A program made the translations under genes and the position numbers. This document shows positions 1 through 7,384 of a stretch of 9,855 bases of DNA, piece by piece. Position 1 is the first letter of the stretch. Every line of letters begins with the position of its first letter. The stretch spans positions 1 through 9,855 of the forward strand of contig JAIXPR010000045.1 of the NCBI GenBank assembly GCA_027486155.1. Reading direction: 5' to 3'. Origin of the DNA: Pseudomonadota bacterium. Its GTDB lineage: Bacteria; Bdellovibrionota_C; UBA2361; OMII01. Below the pieces are notes generated by a model. The model was not told the DNA's origin. It saw nothing but the letters and a program-made list of their open reading frames with translations, and searched no databases.

Positions 1-1373
1 AAAGCCGCGGCCACGACACAAGATAGCCGAGGGTCTATCTGATAGAGGCGAGCCAACTCCTCAAGCCTCACGTTGTGAGACGCCGTGGGATCAAGTAATC
101 GGCTGATATGTCGATATAGGGCGCTATCATGAGAGGTGTCGATACCTCCTCCGTTCGACCATCGACTAAGGATCGCATCGGCCGTTCGGCCTAGCCCCTG
201 ACGCCGAGCGCGAAAGATGGCGGTTTTAAAGATGCGATCTCGGGAGGCCGCGTCCGTTGTCTGGGACACCAAATCCAGAAGCTTCTGATAGGCTGCGGGG
301 TCATCAGAATCATAGAGCGCGGCGAGCTCTTCGCTATCCGGCGTCCCTTTGATGGACGGGGCGCCCATCTCCTTATGCCTCAAAGCGTGTTCCGCCTCTT
401 CCGTGTTGAACGTGAAGGCAAGCACGCCTAAAGCGACCACATTCAGGAAAGCTAAGACGAATACTCTGTTCGGATGGCAACACAGGTGCACCACTGCTTT
501 TACACCCTCACTCACCGTGGCCCCTAAACCGGAGGTCCCGCCACCACGAGCATGGGCACCAGGGGTGTCATCTCCAGGCTGATAAAAATCATCGGATGTA
601 TCCGACTCATCTTCGTGCTCGATCCCCTCAAGCACCGTTGCCAATGGTCTGCCTGACGCCACCTCACCATCTCCCTTCGTCGCGGCCATCTTGGCGAGCG
701 CCTCCTCCATCCATGCGGGGCGGCCAAGTTCCGGAGCGCCCTCCTCATGTATTCGTACGGTCGATAGCCCCTCTCGGAGGCGAGCCAGCGCGTGGGTATC
801 AACCGACGGTGGAAGAACCCCGCCCCGCTTTTGTTCAGGAGCAACGAACGGAAGGTAACGATGAGGATTGAACCCACTATTCGAGTCCTCGTATTCTAAG
901 GCGACATCTCCGAGAACGGCAAAAAGAGAAACCGCCCCTCGGTCATTCATAAGAAAAGAATCAAGACATATATCTCCGCACGTTATCGAGCGTTGGTGAA
1001 GCGCGTCTACGATAGACGAACACGCGGAAAGGCGATCCTCGATCTCCTCCTCGGAATTAGCCGCGCAATCGATCATTCGACCATCATACGAACGAAGCAC
1101 CGCGAATCCACGATTTGCTCCATCGACACCACACGAAAGAATGTGCGCCACGCGTGGCACACCACGCAACGCAAGAAGTCTCTCTTGGAATCGCGCGACC
1201 TCTGCCCCTTGAAGAGGGCCACGAGTACGCCAAACCGTCACCTCTTCATTGGTAGTACGGTTGATGGCCCGAAGAGCCTCAGCGGTCATCGTACCGGCGA
1301 TTACATCTCCGAAGCTAAAAGCGTCCTCAAGGGAGCCCGGAACTCTTTCGAAGATATTCGACTGGCGCTCCAT
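1..1373 (-). CDS. Membrane-anchored pseudokinase-like protein, 3' end missing
   Basis: An open frame of 457 codons runs from ATG at 1373-1371 off the left edge without a stop. Residues about 17-250 read like a eukaryotic-type Ser/Thr kinase fold: residues 19-42 follow the beta1-beta3 pattern, A178-P179-E180 is the APE motif, D192 fits the conserved helix-F aspartate, and 220-250 resembles the C-terminal helices. The catalytic motifs are degraded. The glycine loop is AGTMTA (26-31), the VAIK lysine position is W48, the HGD motif is C132-G133-D134, the catalytic-loop asparagine position is S139, and the DFG triad is replaced (FAVLG, 151-155). This predicts a pseudokinase without normal phosphotransfer. 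An acidic, Gly-rich linker (251-290) leads to one membrane segment (about 304-323). A helical, charged region of at least 130 residues follows, probably periplasmic. The start is supported by AGGAAGG overlapping the sctV stop, 8 bases upstream, so it should be co-translated with sctV. The exact role is unknown; a scaffold or regulator of the secretion machine is an inference. Confidence 0.8.
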   Translation of the reverse strand, partial: MERQSNIFERVPGSLEDAFSFGDVIAGTMTAEALRAINRTTNEEVTVWRTRGPLQGAEVARFQERLLALRGVPRVAHILSCGVDGANRGFAVLRSYDGRMIDCAANSEEEIEDRLSACSSIVDALHQRSITCGDICLDSFLMNDRGAVSLFAVLGDVALEYEDSNSGFNPHRYLPFVAPEQKRGGVLPPSVDTHALARLREGLSTVRIHEEGAPELGRPAWMEEALAKMAATKGDGEVASGRPLATVLEGIEHEDESDTSDDFYQPGDDTPGAHARGGGTSGLGATVSEGVKAVVHLCCHPNRVFVLAFLNVVALGVLAFTFNTEEAEHALRHKEMGAPSIKGTPDSEELAALYDSDDPAAYQKLLDLVSQTTDAASRDRIFKTAIFRARRQGLGRTADAILSRWSNGGGIDTSHDSALYRHISRLLDPTASHNVRLEELARLYQIDPRLSCVVAAA

Positions 1374-1381
1374 ATACCTTC

Positions 1382-3502
1382 CTACCGACCCGCCAACGTC
1401 CACATCCCGATCTGTTGCACCGCGACACTCGGGTCGAGTTCCTCAAAGGTAGTGACGAACAAACCATGCTTGGTCATTCGTGTAATCGAGAGAACTTTCT
1501 CCTTCACCTCGTTTGAACACAAGAGCGCGACAGGTAGGATCCCCTGTTCCAACGTCGGCTTCAGCACATTCGCTAAGCCCTGTATCAGGGCATCGAGAAC
1601 AGAAGCCTCAACCGCCACAGGGAGCGCTTTATTGTCAAAGTCAGCTTCCTCAAGGGTTCGCTCCACCTCAGGCGAGAGGGAGACAACATGAAGACTAGAG
1701 CTTGAGCCTAAGAACCGCCGCAAGACTTGGCGGCGACGATGCCCACGAAGATGTCGAACCACCTCCGCGACCTCGATCCCTGAATCGTCATCGATTGAGA
1801 CTCTATTCGCGGAGCAATACGACGCTACTCCCTCGATGACTCCCCGGAAGTCTCGGATGCTCACACCTTGCCGCACGAGCTCATGGAGCAATTCGGTCAA
1901 ACGAGGTACCGATACAAAATCTTTTCCGAATCCCTCAGCGATAAGACCCGGATGTCGCTTTTCGATCTGCCTAAGTAAGGAGTGCACATCTGTTACCGAG
2001 AGGAACTCTTCAGGGTGCCGCAAGCTAAAGCTCGCCATCCTGAGACAGATGTATTCAAAGAAATCGTAGTTCTTCACCGCTCCAGCATCGAGAATTCCTC
2101 TGATCTGAGGAGTATTTTGAGTCCAAAAAATTCGATGTCCCGAAATAGGATGGTCTTCCTCTTTAACGACCGGCAACCCGAGAATCGCGGCCTGACAACT
2201 CGAGACCTCAACAAGAAGCCCATCCACAGAGACTAAGCCGGATATCATCTCCACGCCGGAGTGAGAGACACGGTACGACGACGGCGCCAAAAGGTCGTTT
2301 TGGCTGACATGCAGGTCCGGCAAGACCATGCCAACATGCGAGTGGAACGCCTCGTTGAACCGTTCCCATGAATCGGTGTATCGCTGAAGTTGCGAACGGT
2401 ACGCTTTAAAAAGAACCGTCGGATCGCACTCCAGCTGGAGCTCTCCATCACCGATCTCACTGATCCCCCGCTCGTGTCGGTCATCTGAACCACTCCCCGA
2501 GCGACGGAAGTCACCGGAGACGCCACTCCGAACGGGCATGCTACGCTCCCTCCTCAAAAGGAAAACTCCCGCTCCAACGGCGAAGGCGGCAACCAGCAGA
2601 AATGGCGCCGCGGGTATTCCCGGGAGTGAGGCGAATACCACCAGGATCAACGCCGTTACGAGAAGGGTGATTGGCTGAGAGAATAACTGAGATCGGAGGT
2701 CCGTTCCGAGCGTCGAGGTCTCCGATGAAGATACCCGAGTTACGATGATACCGGCGCAAATGGAGGTCAAAATGCTTGGAATTTGCGTCACGAGTCCATC
2801 ACCCACGGTCAACACCGTATAGGTCTGCACAGCGTCGGTGAATCCAAGTCCCGAAGAGATGCCCATGTAGACACCTCCCAGGATGTTGACCAGGATGATG
2901 AATATTCCAGCGACAGCGTCTCCCTGCACGAACTTCATCGCTCCATCCATGGAGCCATAGAGCTGTGATTCTAGACGGAGATGATCGCGTTTCTTTCGAG
3001 CCTCATCCGCGGAGATAACTCCCGCTCTGGCGTCGTTATCTATCACCAATTGACGCCCAGGCAACGCGTCGAGGAAGAAGCGCGCGGCGACCTCTGAAAC
3101 ACGGGTCGCTCCCTTGGCGATGACGATGAAGTTAACGATCGTGACGATGGAAAAGATAATCACTCCCACCACCACCTCGCCTCGAATGAGGAAAGTACCG
3201 AACGATTCGATCACCCGCCCCGCGTCTCCCTGGCTCAGGATAAGCCTGGAGGAGGCGACGTTAAGACCGAGGCGAAAGAGAGTGCTCAGGAGCAAAATAG
3301 TTGGAAAGGTATACAGGGCGGCGGAGTTGGATACGTAGAGACCAACCAATAAAAGCAAGATCGAGAACGAGATATTGAGGACGAGGAGAATATCGAGCAG
3401 CGGTGTCGGAAGAGGTACGATCAGCATCGCGGCGATAGCGATGACGAATGCTAGGAGCACCACCTCTGAGTACCGCATTCGACCAGTGAGTATTCTTAAC
3501 AT
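1382..3502 (-). CDS. sctV: FHIPEP-family type III secretion export gate protein (SctV/FlhA-like)
   Basis: This is a 706-residue protein, the usual size for SctV/FlhA. In type III secretion and flagellar systems these proteins form a nonameric inner-membrane ring that takes cargo from chaperones and links export to the proton motive force. The N-terminal half (about 11-318) is a multi-pass membrane domain with the family hallmarks: FRLGLNVASSR (76-86) and the long conserved cytoplasmic loop at 148-200, including PGRQLVID, the DEARKKRD stretch, YGSMDGAMKFVQGDA and the following AGI. A Ser/Gly/Arg-rich linker (320-350) leads to a cytoplasmic domain (about 355-700). The part LLRQIEKRHPGL and ELVRQGVSIRDFRGVIE matches the family's C-terminal domain, which is otherwise divergent. 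The start is ATG with AAGGA nine bases upstream, 12 bases after the tadC stop. No other type III gene is visible here. The family assignment is secure; the choice between flagellar and non-flagellar is not, and SctV is preferred because no flagellar gene is present. Confidence 0.95.
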   Translation of the reverse strand: MLRILTGRMRYSEVVLLAFVIAIAAMLIVPLPTPLLDILLVLNISFSILLLLVGLYVSNSAALYTFPTILLLSTLFRLGLNVASSRLILSQGDAGRVIESFGTFLIRGEVVVGVIIFSIVTIVNFIVIAKGATRVSEVAARFFLDALPGRQLVIDNDARAGVISADEARKKRDHLRLESQLYGSMDGAMKFVQGDAVAGIFIILVNILGGVYMGISSGLGFTDAVQTYTVLTVGDGLVTQIPSILTSICAGIIVTRVSSSETSTLGTDLRSQLFSQPITLLVTALILVVFASLPGIPAAPFLLVAAFAVGAGVFLLRRERSMPVRSGVSGDFRRSGSGSDDRHERGISEIGDGELQLECDPTVLFKAYRSQLQRYTDSWERFNEAFHSHVGMVLPDLHVSQNDLLAPSSYRVSHSGVEMISGLVSVDGLLVEVSSCQAAILGLPVVKEEDHPISGHRIFWTQNTPQIRGILDAGAVKNYDFFEYICLRMASFSLRHPEEFLSVTDVHSLLRQIEKRHPGLIAEGFGKDFVSVPRLTELLHELVRQGVSIRDFRGVIEGVASYCSANRVSIDDDSGIEVAEVVRHLRGHRRRQVLRRFLGSSSSLHVVSLSPEVERTLEEADFDNKALPVAVEASVLDALIQGLANVLKPTLEQGILPVALLCSNEVKEKVLSITRMTKHGLFVTTFEELDPSVAVQQIGMWTLAGR

Positions 3503-3514
3503 ACGTAGATGTCC

Positions 3515-4450
3515 TTAGCTCCCGATCGCTTTAAGAAGGCTCATGCCGAAGCCAATCAGTAGAATAAAGAGGAACCCCGCGAACACCATGGTTACGGGCA
3601 ACGTAGCGACAAGTTCAAGCTTTTTTACTTTTTCATCCACCTTTGTCTCACGTTCCGCTGAGACCGACTCAGATAGGTCTTGGAGTTGCTTGGATATCTC
3701 TCCTCCATATCGAGCGACCTGAGCGAGCGCTTTGAAAGCGTGCTTCACCTCATTATTCCCAGATTGTCGGCCAACCTCGTTTAACGCGTCCTGCAAACTA
3801 ACCCCGGATTTTATGTACGACTGCGCGAACCGCAGGAGCTCCGTCACTGGATTATGGGCATCCCGTTCGTCAGCCATCTGAACAACCCGGGCGAGACACG
3901 GACCGATGTCAAGTGAGCTACTAACTCCGATAGCGATCTGCTCAATTACAAGGGGCAAATAAAATCCGATGTCATCTTGTCTACTTTTGACCCACCGATC
4001 GAGACGCCACAGAGGGATATAGGTACCCAGCATTCCGCCCACCGTCGCGTAGAGGATAATGTTCAACGGATCTCCGGTGAATATCCCCACAGTGGCTCCG
4101 AGGAGCCCCAACGCCGAGGGCATCACAATCTGGAGTCGACGAAAGTCTCGACGCTGCTCGGCGGAGAAAATACCCGCTTGAAACATTCGCTCCTCGATGG
4201 TGGGATTGGTCCGTTTTGACGCCATTTTCCTGGCGGCGAGTCGCGACATGAGCTCATCCTCAGCGCTACGAGAACCAACATCAAACTCATCACTGTTCGC
4301 CTGATCGGTCGCCTTTTCATCCTCGTAACGCTGGCCCATCAAAGCGCGGAGGTTGTCTCGGCGTTCTAACGATTTCGCGTAACGAGCGAGGATAATCATA
4401 AGAACAGCCAGGGCAACCGCCACGAGGGGAATTAGAAGCCAGATGTCCAC
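3515..4450 (-). CDS. tadC: Tad pilus inner-membrane platform protein TadC
   Basis: This is a 311-residue T2SSF-domain membrane protein. TadC pairs with TadB to form the inner-membrane platform on which the CpaF ATPase acts during Tad (Flp) pilus assembly. One N-terminal membrane segment (about 3-22) is followed by a charged cytoplasmic region, a hydrophobic pair (about 108-145), the T2SSF core (about 160-275: helical, with GVSLQDALNEVG and ARYGGEISKQLQDL) and a C-terminal membrane segment (about 280-305). The start is GTG at 4450-4448. I chose it because GGAGGG lies five bases upstream and the tadB stop nine bases upstream, which suggests translational coupling. Its position directly after tadB is the normal Tad order. 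Unusually, the next gene is the type III export gate gene rather than tadD/tadE. Confidence 0.92.
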   Translation of the reverse strand: MDIWLLIPLVAVALAVLMIILARYAKSLERRDNLRALMGQRYEDEKATDQANSDEFDVGSRSAEDELMSRLAARKMASKRTNPTIEERMFQAGIFSAEQRRDFRRLQIVMPSALGLLGATVGIFTGDPLNIILYATVGGMLGTYIPLWRLDRWVKSRQDDIGFYLPLVIEQIAIGVSSSLDIGPCLARVVQMADERDAHNPVTELLRFAQSYIKSGVSLQDALNEVGRQSGNNEVKHAFKALAQVARYGGEISKQLQDLSESVSAERETKVDEKVKKLELVATLPVTMVFAGFLFILLIGFGMSLLKAIGS

Positions 4451-4459
4451 AGTACCCTC

Positions 4460-5443
4460 CTACACCCTAATCTTAGTCACCTGGACCACCCAATAGAGAC
4501 CGCTCAGTATCATAGCTAATCCGAACTGGGCTCCTTTGGCTGCGGACGGGTCTGTCCACGTCGTAATCACGCACTCCGGCCACGCGACGTAGAGGTAACC
4601 CTCTAAGAAAACGAGAAGCGCGAGAATGAAGAGGATCGACCCTCGCTGCATAGCGACAGCCGCTTTGGCGGCCGCTCTGAATCGCTGTCGTTTTCGCGTT
4701 TGACGAGCCAAACGGTCTATCGTATCCGAGAGGTTACCGCCGACCCGGCGGCTCAAAAGCAACGCTTGCACAAAAAGCTCGATCTCAGGGTGATTAATAT
4801 TCTCACCGAAGGATCCTATCGAACGCTCCTCACTCACACCAAGTCGAAGTCGCTCCAACATGAGCTCTACCTCTTGGCGCACTAACGATGCCCCCTCCAG
4901 ATTAGTGGCGCACGCTTCAAGGGCTTGCAACGGGTTGAGTCCGGTCTTTAACATTCCGACAAAAGAGAGCAAGAAAGCTGGAAAATCTTTATCAAACCGG
5001 CTTAATCGGTTGTTGATTCGGAGGTTGATGAAACCATTAACGACGAGTGGCCCGGTAGAAAGGGAGAAAATTTGAAGTAGCTCATAGCAGTACGGCCGTA
5101 CCACGAGAAAAGCGGCGACACTCAGAACGATCTGCGCGATAGCGAAAACGTACGGGGGATACTGAGATAGCTGGGCGTACTTGAGACGCTTTTGCAGAGT
5201 GAGCTGATCATGCCCAGTCGAGGCTCCAACGTCAGAGAACTCATCATGAGCCGATGATCGCGGGGTACCGGTAAGGGAGTTCCGCATATCCGCGGCGCTC
5301 TCTACACGCTGAGCGGCTACCATATCCCGAATCGTGTGACGCACAGCTACATCGGGGCTCGCGCCAAAGCCAAACGTCCCCCTCGCCATGTAGACGAAAG
5401 CTCCAAATACCAGAACCGAGGCAGCGATCAGCCAGAGGGTCAT
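4460..5443 (-). CDS. tadB: Tad pilus inner-membrane platform protein TadB
   Basis: This is a 327-residue T2SSF-domain protein, a relative of the GspF/PilC platform proteins, and the partner of TadC in the Tad assembly platform. The sequence shows an N-terminal membrane segment (about 3-20), a soluble Ser/Asp-rich stretch (50-85), two hydrophobic segments (about 98-138), the T2SSF domain (about 150-285) and membrane segments at about 268-288 and 306-322. The domain includes FDKDFPAFLLSFVGMLKTGL, RLRLGVSEERSI and SRRVGGNLSDTIDRLARQTR, typical of TadB. The start ATG lies three bases after the cpaF stop, with GGAGGT inside the last cpaF codons, so translation is very probably coupled to cpaF. Length and order (cpaF-tadB-tadC) match the family. 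Confidence 0.93.
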   Translation of the reverse strand: MTLWLIAASVLVFGAFVYMARGTFGFGASPDVAVRHTIRDMVAAQRVESAADMRNSLTGTPRSSAHDEFSDVGASTGHDQLTLQKRLKYAQLSQYPPYVFAIAQIVLSVAAFLVVRPYCYELLQIFSLSTGPLVVNGFINLRINNRLSRFDKDFPAFLLSFVGMLKTGLNPLQALEACATNLEGASLVRQEVELMLERLRLGVSEERSIGSFGENINHPEIELFVQALLLSRRVGGNLSDTIDRLARQTRKRQRFRAAAKAAVAMQRGSILFILALLVFLEGYLYVAWPECVITTWTDPSAAKGAQFGLAMILSGLYWVVQVTKIRV

Positions 5444-5446
5444 ACG

Positions 5447-7006
5447 TTAGCTTCGACCTCCTCCATTTCCGCCCGTCGGCCCAACTGGACGGACGGGCCC
5501 ACCGAACGTGATCTCCTGTGGCGAGTCTCCAAGGTGGATCCCGTCCGCTTTGAGCTGCTCATCAAAATTACTCGTCCATGAATCGACCCGCCATACGGGC
5601 CGCTGGCCCTGTTTGATGAGGCTAAACATCGGTCGAATCTGAATCTGCCCCTCCACGAAGTGTCCAACCTCAATCACCTCTGCGATACGGGGCTTGCCGG
5701 TCGACTTTTCTCGAATAAGCCATACGATCGAATCCACCGCGAGCGCGATCTGCTGTCGAATAATATCAACCGCCACCGACTTTTGAGCTCGCCCGAGCAA
5801 GCTCTCAAGGCGGACGAGGGTTTCACGAGCGTTACGCGCGTGAATGGTGGACATTCCGACGTGACCGGTCTGGGCGCTCTCAAGGAAGGCCTCCGCGGAA
5901 AACGGAGTTCTCATCTCACCCAGAATTACCCGCGTTGGGGTCATTCGAAGGGTCGTCTTAATGTGTTCTTGAAGGGTGACCTCACCCATGCCCTCGGCGT
6001 TCGCCGTGCGGGAGACAAGCGATCGGAAGAACGGATGCGAAAAATTCAACTCAGGGGTGTCCTCGACGGCAACGATAGACTCGTCGGGTCCAAACTGGGT
6101 GGCGAGACATTTGATGAGGGTCGTTTTTCCGGTGCCCGTTTCACCCGCTACCATCATGGTCGCGATTCCACTTCGAATCAGGCACGCCAAGTAGTTAACG
6201 ATAAGGGGGGGCGCGACCTGGTAGGACACGATATTCTCCAGGGCCACCTCGGACATGCGCGGCACTCGGATACACAAGAGAGGCCCTCGCTGGCCACATA
6301 CACTTTCATGAACGGCGCAGATACGGGTGCCGTTCGAGAACGATCCATCCACCGTATGCTGAGCGGTCGTAAGCGATTTTCCGAGACGGAGAAGAAGACG
6401 GTCGAGAAACGTGACGTAAGCTTGATGATTGGGCCAACTCAGTCCGGTAAGCTCACTGATCTTTCCACGTTGGAGGACCACCGATTTATAATCATACACA
6501 TGGATGTCAGTGACCTCTTTATTGTCGATGAGGGGTTGTAGCACTCCCCATCCCACCAAATCTTTTTGTAAAGAGAGGATGATGTTCGCTCGCTCAATGT
6601 CATCGAGCGTTTCACCACGCTTCTTCAGAACTCGGTCGACGACACCGGCGATGACCTTCTCAGTCATCGCTGGATTATTCATCTGCTGTTGAAGGGAGAG
6701 GTCACTTCCCAGTTCCCGTCGAACCTCGCGCATTACCACCGACCCGATGGGCGAGAGCTCAGCGCTTTTGGTGAGCGTGGTCTTCGCCGCGCTTCGAGTT
6801 TTGTCGGGGTTCGACTGAAAGATCTCCGTTTTGTTTCTTTGCACGGCAGGGAGACCTCCTGGATTTCCAGGGGATGAGGTGGCAGGACCCGCGGCGCCGG
6901 TCGCGGCATCGGGAGCTGGCTTAAGCTGTGCTATGCGCGTCTGCGTACCACGCGCGGAGAAGATCCCAAGCAACTCATCTTTTCCGTCTTTGTCAGAACC
7001 AGCCAT
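5447..7006 (-). CDS. cpaF: Tad pilus assembly ATPase CpaF/TadA
   Basis: This is a 519-residue secretion ATPase of the VirB11/GspE superfamily, CpaF branch. It forms a hexamer on the cytoplasmic face and drives pilin insertion through TadB/TadC. Residues 1-80 are a low-complexity Ala/Pro/Ser/Thr extension, and residues about 95-250 form the N-terminal domain. The ATPase core has Walker A GETGTGKTT (288-296), an acidic box VEDTPEL (314-320), a Walker B region RVILGEMR (359-366) and a His box GHVGMSTIHA (381-390). In many CpaF proteins the stretch after GE is RGGEALD; here it reads MRTPFSAEAF, a divergent but probably functional version. The last 20 residues are Gly/Pro-rich. The start is ATG with GAGGGGG seven bases upstream. 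The gene heads the tight block that ends with the pseudokinase gene, and a 378-base spacer precedes it. Confidence 0.95.
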   Translation of the reverse strand: MAGSDKDGKDELLGIFSARGTQTRIAQLKPAPDAATGAAGPATSSPGNPGGLPAVQRNKTEIFQSNPDKTRSAAKTTLTKSAELSPIGSVVMREVRRELGSDLSLQQQMNNPAMTEKVIAGVVDRVLKKRGETLDDIERANIILSLQKDLVGWGVLQPLIDNKEVTDIHVYDYKSVVLQRGKISELTGLSWPNHQAYVTFLDRLLLRLGKSLTTAQHTVDGSFSNGTRICAVHESVCGQRGPLLCIRVPRMSEVALENIVSYQVAPPLIVNYLACLIRSGIATMMVAGETGTGKTTLIKCLATQFGPDESIVAVEDTPELNFSHPFFRSLVSRTANAEGMGEVTLQEHIKTTLRMTPTRVILGEMRTPFSAEAFLESAQTGHVGMSTIHARNARETLVRLESLLGRAQKSVAVDIIRQQIALAVDSIVWLIREKSTGKPRIAEVIEVGHFVEGQIQIRPMFSLIKQGQRPVWRVDSWTSNFDEQLKADGIHLGDSPQEITFGGPVRPVGPTGGNGGGRS

Positions 7007-7074
7007 TGCAGCCCCCTCAATGTAGAAACACCTTTCCCACTCCTGGTATCGGCTCTTTCTTGATAGGGGATGAG

Positions 7075-7137
7075 GAAATCTCGTCGAAAAACAGAAACAG
7101 AACAGCGATTTAGGTGAGAGCTACTCGACGAGACTTC
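7075..7137 (-). promoter_or_regulatory. 13-bp inverted repeat with U-rich loop upstream of cpaF
   Basis: On the minus strand GAAGTCTCGTCGA pairs with TCGACGAGATTTC across a 37-base spacer. Nine bases of each arm (7079-7087 and 7125-7133) are perfectly complementary, and the stem reaches 13 bp in RNA if one G-U pair is allowed. The loop contains the pyrimidine-rich CTGTTCTGTTTCTGTTTTT and the stop codon of the small ORF at 7110. No U-run follows the 3' arm, so it does not look like an intrinsic terminator. It could be a leader RNA structure or a binding site for a dimeric regulator; the sequence does not decide. Confidence 0.4.
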
Positions 7138-7250
7138 AAAACCTCGTTGTATGCTCGGCGTATTCGGGTGGGGACGGTATGGCTAAGCGATGCGGCCGGT
7201 GGGGGATTACTAGAGCGATAGCAGCTACCCCCTTGTTTCTGTTGATACAT
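7110..7250 (-). CDS. Possible small ORF, 46 codons, unknown
   Basis: An ATG at 7250-7248 is preceded directly by GGAGGAGGAA, one of the strongest ribosome-binding sequences in the window. It opens 46 codons ending in TAA. The peptide begins MYQQKQGG, has a PPP run and a basic C-terminal half (RIRRAYNEVLKSRRVALT). It has no membrane segment or recognisable domain. Arguments for it are the ribosome-binding site and co-direction with its neighbours. Arguments against are its shortness, its unremarkable composition and a long gap on both sides. It might be a leader peptide affecting the hairpin that overlaps its stop, but nothing shows this. Confidence 0.25.
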   Translation of the reverse strand: MYQQKQGGSCYRSSNPPPAASLSHTVPTRIRRAYNEVLKSRRVALT

Positions 7251-7384
7251 TTCCTCCTCCTCCCCGTAACGGTAGGGCCCGACTCCTGGCGGGCCGTGTG
7301 ACAACTGGAGGTATCAACGCCTCATCGACAGGCGATGTCATACGGGCCGCCCCGTCCGCCGACATGTGTCGCGAAATATGTGGA

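Larger units (their letters stand above)
7007..7384. other. Long spacer between cpaB and cpaF
   Basis: No convincing long gene lies in these 378 bases. In most Tad loci this slot holds the secretin gene (cpaC/rcpA) and often cpaE/tadZ, and no remnant of either was recognised in translation. On the minus strand it contains a 6-bp stem (GGCCCG/CGGGCC, 7276-7295), a 5-bp stem (CGCCT/AGGCG, near 7320-7340), a doubtful 46-codon ORF with a strong Shine-Dalgarno sequence, a long inverted repeat (7075-7137) and a U-rich CTGTT-repeat tract. No good sigma-70 promoter was found. It is likely a leader or regulatory region for the cpaF block. Confidence 0.6.

Noticed and set aside
524..877. Minus-strand ORF of 117 codons within the left region
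   Set aside because: It is in a different frame from the 457-codon open frame that begins at 1373 with a good ribosome-binding site and shows a kinase-like pattern. Its own translation is Arg/Trp-rich and looks like a frame shadow.
993..1691. Plus-strand ORF of 232 codons
   Set aside because: It is antisense to the end of sctV and the start of the pseudokinase gene. Its composition is Ser/Arg/Thr-rich with no motif, and both opposing frames are better supported.
5660..6541. Long plus-strand ORF of 293 codons
   Set aside because: It lies wholly antisense to the conserved cpaF coding region, its translation is rich in Arg, His and Gly with no domain pattern, and the cpaF frame explains the sequence.
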